Both the position numbers and the translations under genes were made by a program. DNA of 64,000 bases from Gadus chalcogrammus. Its lineage: Eukaryota; Chordata; Actinopteri; Gadiformes; Gadidae. Positions 27,546 to 40,151 of this stretch are shown one piece after another. The notes under the pieces are model-generated. The model was not told the DNA's origin and searched no databases. It worked only from the letters and a program-made list of their open reading frames with translations. Location of the stretch: positions 9,741,511-9,805,510 of the forward strand of contig NC_079417.1 of assembly GCF_026213295.1 (NCBI RefSeq), written 5' to 3'. Position 1 is the stretch's first letter, and every line of letters begins with the position of its first letter.

Positions 27546-28896
27546 CTTCTCCTGCTTTTAATGACCAGCCTCTATGTTTACTGTATAAATATCTGAATAG
27601 TGTTGGAAATGTGTTGGAAATGTTTTCCATGTTGTTTATGAGGATGAGGCTCAAAAGAGGGGATATAGTCAAAATATATTTAATGAACATATTCAGGAAA
27701 CACCTTTTTGGGGAGCCGCTTAGTAGTCCTTTAAGATTATTAGACTCACAATATCAACTTTTGTACATGAGAAAGAAGCTAGATAAGACGAAATAGCGAG
27801 GCTGTCACTTCATCTGCCCTTCAACTGGACCAACTTACAGAGCATATTTGTCATCAGGGTTTATATGTTAGAAAGATCTCTATGTACCTCAAAAGTAAGC
27901 CAGGTATCTAAAGAATGTGCATGTGGCACAATAAAACATCGCTCTGTGGCCCAAATAGAATTGTCATTGTCCCCCCACCCCCCCCTTTCAAAATCAATCT
28001 ATTTTCAAGGGATAGGACGGCAGAGTTAAGTATACTGTGTTGCCAAACTGCCAACTGTAAATTAAGGTTGGAAAGAAAAAACGATTCTATTTTCTAATAA
28101 GAATTCTTCACAGAGCCTTGGAGAGAGAAAAGGGTGGGGAAGTAGTTTCTCAAGGGACAGATTTTTCCCTTTGAATTACTCCTGTGGTCCTTTAAGCATC
28201 CCGGCCCCATATAGTCTCAGATAATGTAGACATCGCCTCTTTTGGTGATTTCTTGTCCGGCCCCATAATATGGTATTTGAGCTATTTAGTATATTTTACA
28301 GTCATGCTCCAGTTGGCTTGTACCGCTTAGGCCTAAAAAATAAACATAAGGAGAATGATGGTAGTTCATTCAAACTAGCAGGAGCAGGAGATAGGTGGAG
28401 GGGAATGAGTTGCACAGGCCATTACGTCTATTTGATTGTTTTTAAGGGTGAGGCAAATATTGTATTAGAATATCTTAGCCCTCTGAATTGATCTTGAGTC
28501 TATTTTGAAAGTAATGGTGCTAATTTACTAACACAGGCCAATGCAAATAGCATGGAATGTAGTGTTGATTGAATATACAACAAGTATTTTGCACAGATTT
28601 CTTTAAAAGGTAGGAGCACTGAAAATTGTGAGAAGATAATGGATGGAGGGTGGCATCCTACATGGAGATGCCAGCCTACAGCAACTTTCTTGGTGCAGCT
28701 ATGGAAAATAAAAAAGCTTAAACACTTTAAAGCAAACCAGAATGGGTCCAAAACAGCTCACCTGTCACGCGACATGGGCAGATGTACCTCGACTGCAATT
28801 ATTTTCTTAGTGCTTCACAGAGCATTGCACTTTTTAGCCATTCAGTGCTAAACAAAGCAGGTAATGTTCTCATTACGTTCCTATATCCTCCCTCAA

Positions 28897-28898
<2 letters not shown>

Positions 28899-28970
<72 letters not shown>

Positions 28971-28983
28971 TCTCTCTCTCCCA

Positions 28984-29020
<37 letters not shown>
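28899..29020. repeat. (TC)n microsatellite
   Basis: About 120 bp of TC with interruptions near 28967 and 28981-28986. Confidence 0.97.
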
Positions 29021-29023
<3 letters not shown>

Positions 29024-31799
29024 CTAAGTCATGTTGATCCACCGAAGTCTGGCATTCATTAAAAATCTGCCCAAGTCAAGAATGAAGATCACACCACCAG
29101 ACGACTGGAAAACTGAGCTAAAAATAATGAAGTTACGTTAAGTTATTCATAATGTATATTTGCTGATACTCCCTTAGCCTTGTGTGTCTGAATTTGTGTG
29201 TCGATGTGTGCAGCGGGTCTCTCTCACTCGATTTATCTTGTGCAGTGTCCGGTCTGTTCAGAATGGGCTTATTGCTTGTCCTGTGCTCTGGTATCTTGGT
29301 TTCAGGGCTAGGTAAAGGTTCAACATGTTTATTCAGACATAAAGGGTATTGACTCTCGAGGTAGTTCATGAAGCATCTGCAGGATCCTGGTAAAACTTCA
29401 GTCTATATTGGGCGGAATTGTTAATAAGCCACACAAATTTGGGCTGACTTATCTCGGTCCCACAAAACTTGACATGGTGTTACCATGACAATGTATAGAA
29501 TCAGAACTGGCGTTATCACTACAAATATGTGGTTTAATATTGTGTGTTCTAATATGGCATAGAAGAAATCAATTCACATCACACTGCACTTATTTTTATC
29601 CTGGCAGTTCATCTGCCCAGTGTGAAGTCAATTGAATGAACGGTTGTCAAGAAAATCGAAGGACAGACATACAGAGGCTCCTCGAATTATAGTTTGATAA
29701 CTCATACTGCAGCTATGGTTTAGTTTTTAGGTCAATCAAAAGCAGAAGCCAGAGTCAAGGGTTTCATACAGTATGGCTTGTGCTCCAGAGGTCTTATTTG
29801 TTTTGTCTCCCTCCAGTTCCCCTCCTGCAGTCTTCGGAGATATCAAGACCAAATTGCTTTTTGTTTCAGAAGCTACTTAGTTGCATTAGAAGTAATAATG
29901 GAGTTCCCCTGGACAAAGGCAGCATCGTATTGATTTTGCCTACCGGGTACTGTTGAAACTGCCTCCCACATTTGAATTATTCACACATCTAGTACAATTA
30001 TTGTCCTAATTGTAACAATGTTTGGAAGGTAAACCGCCAGGAACGCAAAGAGAGATCTTCAATCCTTTCCCACCTGGCCCCATATTATTTGAGAGTGTGA
30101 ATAGTAATGTGACCATTCTTCATCCTGCCGCAGTATTATCCTAGCCATTATGAAGATGATAACTTATGTTGCCTGAAAGGCAAAACAAAGTTTTCGAGGG
30201 ATCACGCCTCTAAGTTTTAATTAAAAATCACAGACAGCTTAATTGCAATGCAGTTGTGCTCTGCTGGCCCGTGAATACTTCTGGAACTAGAAGTGAGAGG
30301 GCAGGAAAAGGGACTGCCACTGATATCAGAGGGCGGTACTGGCCCCTGCGTCCCGCTTCAAACGAACGCTCACTCCCATTCAACTAAAAGTAAATTAAAG
30401 ACACCAAAGAAGAAGGTGGTAAACTAATTGTTGTGTGTCCTCCAATGTCGTTTCAAGCACTAGTTTTGCTCCTTGGAAGTTCTGGGGCTCTGTTTCCTAT
30501 ATGTGTCTCAGCAGAATTCTATAATAGTTCTGAATTGATAACGCTGATCAGTAATGTACTGGCTGGCGCTCAACAATATATAAGATGCAATACATATTTA
30601 TGAAAAACCCCGCCTGTGGCATACATTTAGCTGATTGGGCAATTCCAGATGCACTCTAGTTTGGTCATAATCCATCATTATGTCTTGAAGGAGTCATACT
30701 TACGAACCCAACGTCCCCCCATTCTGCCCTGGCCTCATGTGGACTACATTTTATTCAGCGCTCAACCTTACTGAGACACTTACTGCTGGTTGCAAAGTCA
30801 TTTGTGAAAATAAATCCTTTCACATTTTCCTGATTCGCCCATTTTCTGGCCATTGTCTGTTTGATGCGTATAGTTTCCAGTCATAGTACAACATCAAATT
30901 ATCAGTATATTCTATGATGTGTCAGGTTAATTATTCATATATAGATATATTTATGTTTTGTCGTCTTCGTTCAGTCTATTTTCCATTAGAGGGCTGCTCA
31001 AAGTATTTGTCAGCCTCATTTAGATGAAGACATTATTGTCGCGAAACAATGACATCCTCACCAGTGCTTCTTTGATGCAGTGGAATAGAAAGTCACTGAT
31101 GTAATATACTGCTAGGATCAAAAATATTCCATTTAATTGACATCTTAATGAAACACAAATGACAAGTGTCAACATCTTAATGAACAAAGGTGAGTGTCGC
31201 CTGGCAAATGTTCAATGAAATGACAAATTACATGTTAATTGTGCTGTGTTTGAATTTGGGAGCAGACATTGTGTCTGTTGCATGTGATTCCACTTATATA
31301 ATATAGAGTATATGGATGATATTTATAGTGATCTGCAACAATATTATCCTTATTTAACAGCACCTAAAAAGACATGCAAAACATGAAACATCGCTGCTAA
31401 TCTGTAATCAGAAATTTGAATGGCCAACATATGTGATTGTTTTATCTTCAAAGGACAATTGATTTCTACAATTGATTGTCATCGTATTATTATTATTTTT
31501 AAATACAACAACTATATCATTGAAGATCACTGAATGAGCAACTGATTGGTTTGCTTGCTAATATGTGGGCCATAGATCACTAGTCTCAGTCCCAGATGTA
31601 AAGTTCCAAACATGACTTATTCTGACACATTCTAACACACAGCATTTAACTGTTAACTTACCTTGTTTTCTTGAGAAAAAAACAACAATGAAAAATCTCT
31701 ACCTCTCTCTTTCTGTCTATCTATCCATCGCTATCTATCTGTCTCTATCTGTTGTTTCTACATTGTAGCACTTCAAAGCAGTTGCTTTGTTTATTTTGT

Positions 31800-31912
31800 G
31801 AATGTGCTTTACTTTACTCTTTTTGGGGTATATCTTTGGAGTTGAATGCACTTACTGTAAGTCACTTTGGACAAAAGGGTCAATAAGCATCAATAAATGT
31901 AATGTAATGTAT
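31800..31912 (+). mobile_element. Teleost LINE/SINE-type 3' tail
   Basis: GCACTTACTGTAAGTCACTT (31847-31866) followed by TGGACAAAAGGGTCAATAAG and a TGTAA-type terminal repeat (ATGTAATGTAATG). The pattern TGTAAGTCGCTTTGGATAAAAGCGTC plus TGTAA repeats is a very common 3' tail of fish retroelements. No coding part remains. Confidence 0.55.
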
Positions 31913-32750
31913 CGTTATGGAACGTTGTTTACCCATGGAAAATGTGCTGAATAGTTTCACCTCCTCCTGCACCCATTTTACTAAACCAACATTAGACCAG
32001 GCAGAAAATTCGATGTACACAACTACCAGCCTTTAGGGTTTAAGGGCATTGGGTTTGCATTAAAAATAACAGCATCGGAAAAAACATCTGCCTTAGTCTT
32101 AAATGCCTGCTTTGGACATTAAACCATTAAAAGGCTAAATGAAATTAGCTGCAGATACACAATTATCCACCACTGTCACTGGTCATTAGACATTATGTTT
32201 TCATTAAACAAAGAGATAATATTTTCAACGAGTCATTCTGCCAAATAATTGTCCATATTAGTCCTATTTAGAATGGTAAAGTCCAGATGGTGCAAAACTA
32301 CCGATGACGATTAAGGCCTGCTTTCTTTCATTTAATGTACCTTGATTCCTTAAGGAGGAAAGTGCAAGTGGCCTCGCAGCATTGGTTGGAGCATAGAAAG
32401 CTTTTGAAATTGTCATTGTGAGGATTAATAAAGAATGAGCTTCTTTAATGTTCCACCTGAGCAAGCTCATAAAAGCCGACATGTTGCGGAAGAAGCAGCG
32501 GGAATACAAATAAACCAGGGGCTGGGGTTACCACTGCTTTCCTCCATTGTGTTGGCCCGGCATGAAGGAAAAAGGCATACATATATTTGGGGCACAAGGA
32601 GGACCGCGGTGGCGGGCGAGAGAAACTCATTTTACACACAGTGGCCAAAAGGCATTGCAAAGTTCTGTCTAGTTGTCATATACGATTGACTGCAAGCCTT
32701 CAGAATCCTGGGGGGAAATGGGAGTTTTCATAAAGCAGACCCATCCCGAC

Positions 32751-32774
32751 CCCCCCCCCCCCACCCCCCCCCCC
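32751..32774. repeat. Poly-C tract
   Basis: Two C-runs separated by one A. Confidence 0.9.
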
Positions 32775-33789
32775 TAGAAAAGAGGAGAATCCCATGCAGT
32801 ACAATTTGGTTAAGATTCAAGGATTTTTACCTCCGCTTCATTCAGCCGCCAATTTGTTTAGCCTGTAAAGAGTGCTCTATAAAAATGTAAAATTGCATCT
32901 ATTAAAGACATGCTTATTTTGGTTGCTTTTGAAAGGGGCATTGATTGATCACCACTAGTGTGGTGCTGCCTCCTTTTCTTCCCTTGCAGCAAAGGGAGGC
33001 TATCCACGAAGTGCCATGCTTATTCCAGCAGCCCGTCATTTTGCGTGTTTTTTTGTTTACGGCGCAATTCAGTGAGGAGCGAGTTGGTCAGTGTTGCCGC
33101 AGTACGGGGCCAGCGCCCTCATTGTTTCTTGGGCTGAACTTTTGGCTGCCGCTGCAACGGTTTCCTCAGCAGTTCCGAGAAGCCATGTAATATGAGCAGT
33201 ACTTCACGGGCTAAGCCCTGTGCAAGCAGTCCAGAAAGCACTGAAGTCATCAATTTAATCTCCCACCATTGGGCACGGCCCTGCATGCTGCTTTTTCTTT
33301 TTTCGGTCTTCATGACCGATAGGGATGAAAGAGAAGGGGAAAAAACTGCAAAATATGTTTTTGCTTCAATTGGTGTGGATACAGCGTTAGTCAGGAATAA
33401 TGTATGTATCGCAACTTCCACTGCAGAGGAGCCGCAAGTAGAGATATAAATAGTTGTGATTTTGTTTGCTTTTCTGGATATCTGTCTCTGAAAGCTTAAA
33501 AAGTCTATACGTGTGCTTTTGAAAGAGGCACTCATCTTTTTTTACCCGTAGTCCTCGATTGTCTCAATCAGAGGGCTTAATGTCTAACAGAAAAACTAAA
33601 CTTGCTCCTGTGTTCGGACTGATCAGGCCTAATTTGTTAAGGCAGCCTTTGGTACATTACTCAGCATTACTTCTGACCCTCTTACTCCCTGCAGGCTTGA
33701 GACCTGCTTTGGCCATTCACAAGTAGGCTAATGTAACTCTCACCAGCGCAAACCTGCATAGACATGCCCCAACACACATTGATGCATGC

Positions 33790-33950
33790 AGTCACGCACG
33801 CGCACGCACGCACACACACACACACACAGACACACAAACACACACACACACACACAACATCCATGCATCGATGCACATATACACATTCAAATACACCCAA
33901 TCGCACACAAACATAAATATATGGACGCACAGCACACACAGACACATGAA
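33790..33950. repeat. Imperfect CA-rich tract
   Basis: CA arrays with GCAC, AGAC and AAAC variants. All frames are repeat-like. Confidence 0.85.
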
Positions 33951-36900
33951 GAATGAGTACCTAAGAGAATACTCCAGTACCCGCAAAGCCATCGGTGATA
34001 GCTGAGAAATACACTTTGCCTTGTGTTTCAAATTATTTAAACCCACAGGTACCCAAAGCAGGGGACCCTCACTGAAAAGAGAAGAGGCAAAATGAGCATA
34101 TGAGTTGCATGGGCCCTGGGCCAAAGATGAACTTAAATCAATACGCTTTGATTTTGTGCCATGGCATGTACTACATCATTATAATTTTATTAACACAGGC
34201 ATGGATTTTCAATGGATATAACTGCGGGGAAATGGTTAGATATAATTGTGTGAAATGAAATACAGGACAGGTTTTGAATATTGGCATTAATTTCTTTTTT
34301 CCACTCCCAAAACAATTCATCTGGATCCCCCTTGCTTTTATTTCGATCTTGTAGTTTTTAACTATTAGCATAGTATCTAGTCTGCCACTGCAGATTCTGG
34401 GCCTTGCCTAAAGGTTATTTGTAACACATGTGATTGCTCAATTTAAATCGGAACTGCTGCTATCAAACAAAAATGTGTTTGCATTTGTTTTATGTGATAG
34501 GTGTGTGGGTCTGGACGTAATGGACTGTTGCAACGCCTCTGAGGTGAGGCCAAAAGCTAATTTCCGGCCCAGGCTGGACAATAAAGGGGTCGTCTATTAT
34601 ATTCTGCAATTCTATTTTAGTCTAACTATTAACCAACGTATGAAATGGTGCCCTTTAACCATGCATAACTTTACATGTGTATATATATAGCTACTCATAT
34701 ATATGTAAAGTCGAGATACATCAATCGGTAAATGGAATAACTGGTGTTGTGGATAACTGGGGATGTTCACATACTATTTTCGTTGAAATGAAAAGTTGTA
34801 ACTGCATCCAAAAAGATAGTTTGGATGCATTTTAACTTCTGATAACACTGACCGCACTGCACTCCTCTCAAGCTGCTCCACTTCCGTCCTCTGGCCAATA
34901 GTGTTTCAGTGTCTGACACGGGGGCTGCATCTTTAATGCAGTGTTGGTTGGGGAGTCATCAAATATTTGTGTCCCCACCTAGTCACCAAGCACAGTGCCT
35001 ACAGTGGCTGTCATAGTCCACTTCCTAGATGTCCCGCCCCCCCCCCCATCCCCCTGGTTTGAATGAAGGCTGAGGACATCTGTATGGACAGAACATGGCT
35101 AATGTAGTCAAAAGTCGTCGGTGAAGGTTATAAACCGGACAGGCGGTGGCGATTTAGTAAAGGCCTATGAGAGCCATTGATTCTTGTCAGCGAATATGTC
35201 ATGCAAGCAAATAAATACTGTTTGGTCTCGAACCATCTTTGGGTCATGCAGGTTTTTGCAAGCTCTAGATACGGCAAAAATAATTCAAAAATACTTTTTC
35301 TCCTACTTTCCATGCTTGTGTTATACTATCCATTATCTGTTTAGGTAAAACCAGAAGAGCCATTTGTTATACAGTGTTTTGCTTCACACTGGGAGCCAGC
35401 AGTCGGTAAAGGTCCACAGCAGCACCGCTGACAGCACGCATCGAGCAAGAGGAAATTATGAGGAGATTTATGACCATAATAATGAATGCTGTGCCTGCTC
35501 TGATCAGCACTAGATTCACTGTTTGTCTGAGTCTTCTACACTTCACAGATAACCACGAACAAAGGATGCCTTTTACATTATGTGAACGTTGTTCTATTTG
35601 CATTAATACTATCTGGTTAGATCAGCAAGCATGTAAACCTAAAAACGAATTAGAATTATGCCTGGTTGTGCATAGAAGACAAGTTTGGTTCAATGGTAAT
35701 TCAATGGTATTCAATGATAATCCCACATGATGGCCTATATGTAGTAGGATGTAGGACGATGTGGGTTAACTACATATTGTTAATGACCAGTAATCCTAGG
35801 CCTAGACTATGGTATTAGGGTCTCCTATCCAAATTGTGTCAAGTTTAAGTTTAAGACAAGCTTCCTGTGCAACATTCCTTGCCTGTCTGCCGTCTCGACA
35901 TCTCCCTCAACTCAAACAGTGGATATAATCGACAGTCCCCCCCACACACCATTTCAAACCCAGGCTAAACAAGGAGAAGCGCTGAAAATCAGTGGCAAGG
36001 AGGGTTACGCGACAGTTCCACCTGTGTTTCTCCAAGCGTTGGCTTCTGCTTTTCATGCCCAGATAATCACGTCTGATCTCTGGCAGGATAAAACGATGTC
36101 AGCCCCGGCATCGCTACTCTGGCTCTCCGATGCTCCAGACAGCTTCCCACCCACCTACTCTCCCCAGATAATCACGATGCTGAAGGAGTTTGTGGGACAC
36201 AGCTGCACCATCTCTCTCGCGACCAATCAGCCTGTCAGTGTCACGGGTTCTCGGCTCCTCACACCTAGGGTAATAATTATTTTTTCTTTCACTCTGAAGG
36301 ATTATATATCGGGAGGGAAATTGACTGTAATTGAGGAGTCCATCAGATGTCAACATCCAGTTACTCACAATAACTTATTTTCTCTGAATAAACCCAGACT
36401 GGTTTTTCCATTTACTAGTTATTCCATTTCATTCAAGTAACTCCTATGGGTTTCCTGGGATTTTTATGCTTTCATTTTTCTCCTCCACAATAATAGTTGA
36501 CACTAACTGGGTACTGGAGGTCTTTAACACATTTTAAGTGCTTGATTATGCACTGCTAAACCACATAAACCTTTTATTTTACTCCTACATTCCCACAACA
36601 GCAGCTCTTTGTGTTTTTATTCCTACATTATTCACACTGCAATCTCAGGTATAATCTTTTAGAGATGGTAAATTAACATCTTTTGTTAATAAATAACGTT
36701 TGGAAGTATCCATCCGCATTATAAGCTCAGTCAACTGGAGGGTATGCATTTATCACTGAGTCGTTCAAAACAGGCATGATGTATTACCTCCACACCTTAC
36801 TCCAATGTATGAAAAGTTTTATGACGCAAAAATCAGATGGTCACACTGCATCATGAGGATGCTGTCATGGTGCAATTTTCAGTTTATTCCCCCATCAATT

Positions 36901-37664
36901 TCCTTTCTGAAAAAAATGTGTTCACATTTCTCTCCATTATCTAAGTTGCTCGCAGCACAATCATCATTGTTATTAGCATCATCATGCCAGAGTTTTATTA
37001 CAACTGTGTACAATTGTTTCCCCTGTCATTTGCCTAAACTGTTAACTCATTCCACAGTCACCATATTACATATATTACTAAGGTGGTTGGTGAGAACTGA
37101 TCTAGTGCTAGTGAGCTACCTTTACTCCTTGAAATATAAGTAATATATGTTTCTAGAGATTAAAAATATATCATAATATCATTGAAATTGCTATGTACGT
37201 ATCATTATACTCCCTACTTTCCAAATATTTTAACATAATGGAAATGCAGTTAAATGAATCCACTCATATTCCTTCCGCACACTCAATAATCCCATTAACA
37301 AACATATACATCACTGAATTTTTGATGTTGAGATGTGTTTGGTCATTTGAATGATAATGTTATTAAGTTCAGTCAATTCAGCTATTTATATAACGTTTCA
37401 GAAAACAAAGGAATTTTGTTTTCAGTGGACCTTTCACTGCTCTTTTCGCATGAGCTCTTTGGATTTTTTTAAGTGTAAAGATTGGTTACGTAAAACTACT
37501 AAAAGCCGTTACTAAAACACATTTGCCGCAATGCCATGATGGTTCCACACAGGCCTCTTAGTGGAAGAGAAGAGTGGTACTCCAGGTGCATCAATCCATC
37601 AAAATCCACAAATCGAATAATTTATAGTTTGAATTACTTAGAAGGCCTGCTATAGAGAATCACC
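33951..37664. other. No supported gene
   Basis: AT-rich apart from a GC-balanced patch at 35.9-36.3 kb with a 173-codon frame of no recognised family. Confidence 0.5.
34668..34711. repeat. Imperfect long hairpin
   Basis: ACTTTACAT (34668-34676) pairs with ATGTAAAGT (34703-34711). The stem extends inwards through TA-rich arms with two G-T wobble positions. Confidence 0.6.
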
Positions 37665-37725
37665 TCATGCACACCCCAACAATATGAACTCTGTTCGATC
37701 CCAATGTCAACAGCGCTATAACGCT
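37665..37725 (+). mobile_element. Possible second copy of the tRNA-derived SINE fragment
   Basis: TGTTCGATCCC (37692-37702) followed by AATGTCAACA matches the box B region near 27.5 kb (shared TTCGATCCC, AATGTC, ACA), and the preceding bases are also similar (ACAATATG against ACATAATG). No box A or target duplication is recognised. Confidence 0.3.
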
Positions 37726-37854
37726 ACTTGGATACAAAAATCTACTTTAGTTATTTATTTGAAATATAATTTTAGAGTGAATCTTGTTTTCAAGGGGCAA
37801 TGACTGAAGAGAAGGTTGCTTCTAGAAAGGATTTTGTAAAAGTAATGCACAATG

Positions 37855-37978
<124 letters not shown>

Positions 37979-39780
37979 TGTTTGTGTGCACGCAAGCCTG
38001 TTTGCACGTCTGCATCTTTATTCGCACATTCATGGGTGCGTTCGTGTATATATGTGTTTGCGTGTGTGTCTGTTTGTGTGTATACCTGTGTGTCTGCCAG
38101 TGCACGTACAAATGTACCCATGGCACACTTTGTGTCCTATTTGCCACTGTGTTTACCAACGTCACTCAGGGGACCTAAATTGAAGGTGCCATTGTAAACG
38201 TCTGCGGGCAGCGGGACTGATCTGACGGCTTGACAGCTCTCATTAGCGTATTCGACACAAACACTGTCACAGATGCTCCCGGTCAGTCCTCGGCTGGCCT
38301 GGCCCTCTCCCGAACGGGGGACACTGACAGGTGGCTTTGTGGCCCTTTGTCCCGTGGCTGACAGGGTGTTAAAGCAGTAGCTCATTTTTAATGGAGTGCT
38401 GGGATTGTGAAGAGTGGTTTCCATAGTGGTTTTCATACATATACAAAATTACCGGCAGAGAAAATATGCAGGAATGGGGACAGGTGATCATACACTAGCA
38501 TCTGCCATGAGATATAATTTGTTGTTTGTGCACAATATAATACCCAGATTGCATGCTCTAGTAGTCATAATTCAATCAAAAAGTTGCAGTGTTTTGTTAT
38601 GCATTTTCTGCAGATACAACAAAGTTATTTCAGAAACACTTCTGAGAGAGAATTCTGATATCTTGTGATGTTCTAAATTTGATTCCTCCAACCTGGTGAG
38701 CAAAGCAACTTATAAAAAACCATTTGCCTTCAGGTTTAAGGCGCTTAAAAGAAAAACAAACAACAGACAACGGACAACATGTGCAGTTAAAGTTGCAATG
38801 CATAACATTTCAACTAGTAATTTAAAACAAATTCATATATCAATAAAATCACATCCTATAACTGATTAAATTTACAAATTGAAAGTGCTGGCTAGCCCAT
38901 ACCGCTTTCTTTGTTGACAAGGACCATATTGTCGACACTCCCAAAACCCCTCACACTCACGCCTCCCACATAGCAGAGCTACGCTAGATGGCATAACACA
39001 GTTGCACAGCTATGAGAGTGGACAGAACTCTTTTATTGAGTTTTCTGAATCCTGAAAGTCTTCTGCCTACTTACTATGGAGGGGCTCAATCTGACACATT
39101 GGCACTATAAGCTGATGTTTTATTTTTAATAACCAAATTAAACAAAAACGTTGGCAGCCCAATGAAAGGAAAACATGAGTATTTTCATACTTGCTGTGTC
39201 ACATAGATAGACGGATAGATGTGGAGACATATAGACCACACAGACGGATGGATGGATAGCATAATGTATAAGATATGGTTCGATATGTTGTACGTCGTAC
39301 ACATTTTCATACTCCAGTGAAAAGGCATTAAAAAACGCCTCAGTACAAGCTCTGCACCAGAACGCAAGCGGCATGAAACCAAGAACACATTTTCACAGCT
39401 CATAACACTTCAAGACAGCGGTTAGGGCGAACCTTCGCCAAAGTGCAGCGATGAAAAGAGAAACAGAAAGATGTTTGCAACAAAAAACATTATTGAGATG
39501 AAACATATAAATGCTGCATTACTGTTTGGTCGAGTAGGTATGTTAAAATAAAGAACTCCAGGTAAAAACAATTGTTTTTCTGGAGGCATCAGGTCCAAAC
39601 GTTCAAGGCGATTGGTCATTTATCTCCCAGACAATGGGTTAATCAGGGATTCAAGAAACTTTCTCATATCTTACTACTATAATAGCAGGCCTGTCGCACC
39701 AGTTCCTCAAATTACTCATGTGCGCATGTGCCAAGCAGCCTGCAGCTAACACACATCGCGCGCAAACGCATCCATCGCAA

Positions 39781-39843
39781 GCACGCACATACACACCACA
39801 TACACACGCAGCACACACACGCACATGGACATACATGGAAACG

Positions 39844-39874
<31 letters not shown>

Positions 39875-39892
39875 GCGCACACACCGCACGTC
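39781..39892. repeat. Imperfect CA/GCAC tract
   Basis: Short CA and ACGC runs with interruptions. Confidence 0.85.
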
Positions 39893-40039
39893 AAGACAAA
39901 GGCAGCGACACATACACAGATTTTGTCATATAAAAACCGTTAAATTCAAACATCGCACCGACCGGCATATCGACACAAGTCACAGGATGTCAATAACAAT
40001 GTATGGTGAATTATCTCTAGAGTCCACCACAAGACTACA

Positions 40040-40151
40040 CTTTGTTGCTCAAATGTAATATTACCCCCCTCCTTGAGCCTCCTGCAATGTCTTTGCCCTT
40101 TGTTGCTCAAACTTAATATTACTTTACTCCTTGAGCCTCCCCAAATGTCTT
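40040..40151 (+). repeat. Tandem duplication of a ~55-bp unit
   Basis: Two copies of a segment starting CTTTGTTGCTCAAA and containing AATATTAC, then TCCTTGAGCCTCC (about 40040-40093 and 40098-40151), with several substitutions. An old local duplication. Confidence 0.85.

Larger units (their letters stand above)
29021..33789. other. Gene-free AT-rich block
   Basis: Between about 29.4 and 32.2 kb no frame of 60 codons exists on either strand and only one retroelement tail is recognised. Homeodomain-like TAATTA and octamer-like words are frequent, as expected from composition. Possible regulatory sequence, unproven. Confidence 0.5.

Noticed and set aside
35919..36440. 173-codon open frame on the + strand, the longest one not built mainly of repeats
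   Set aside because: No recognisable domain or family, no splice-linked partner, and the last third is AT-rich low-complexity sequence. Chance is the simplest explanation in a patch of balanced composition.
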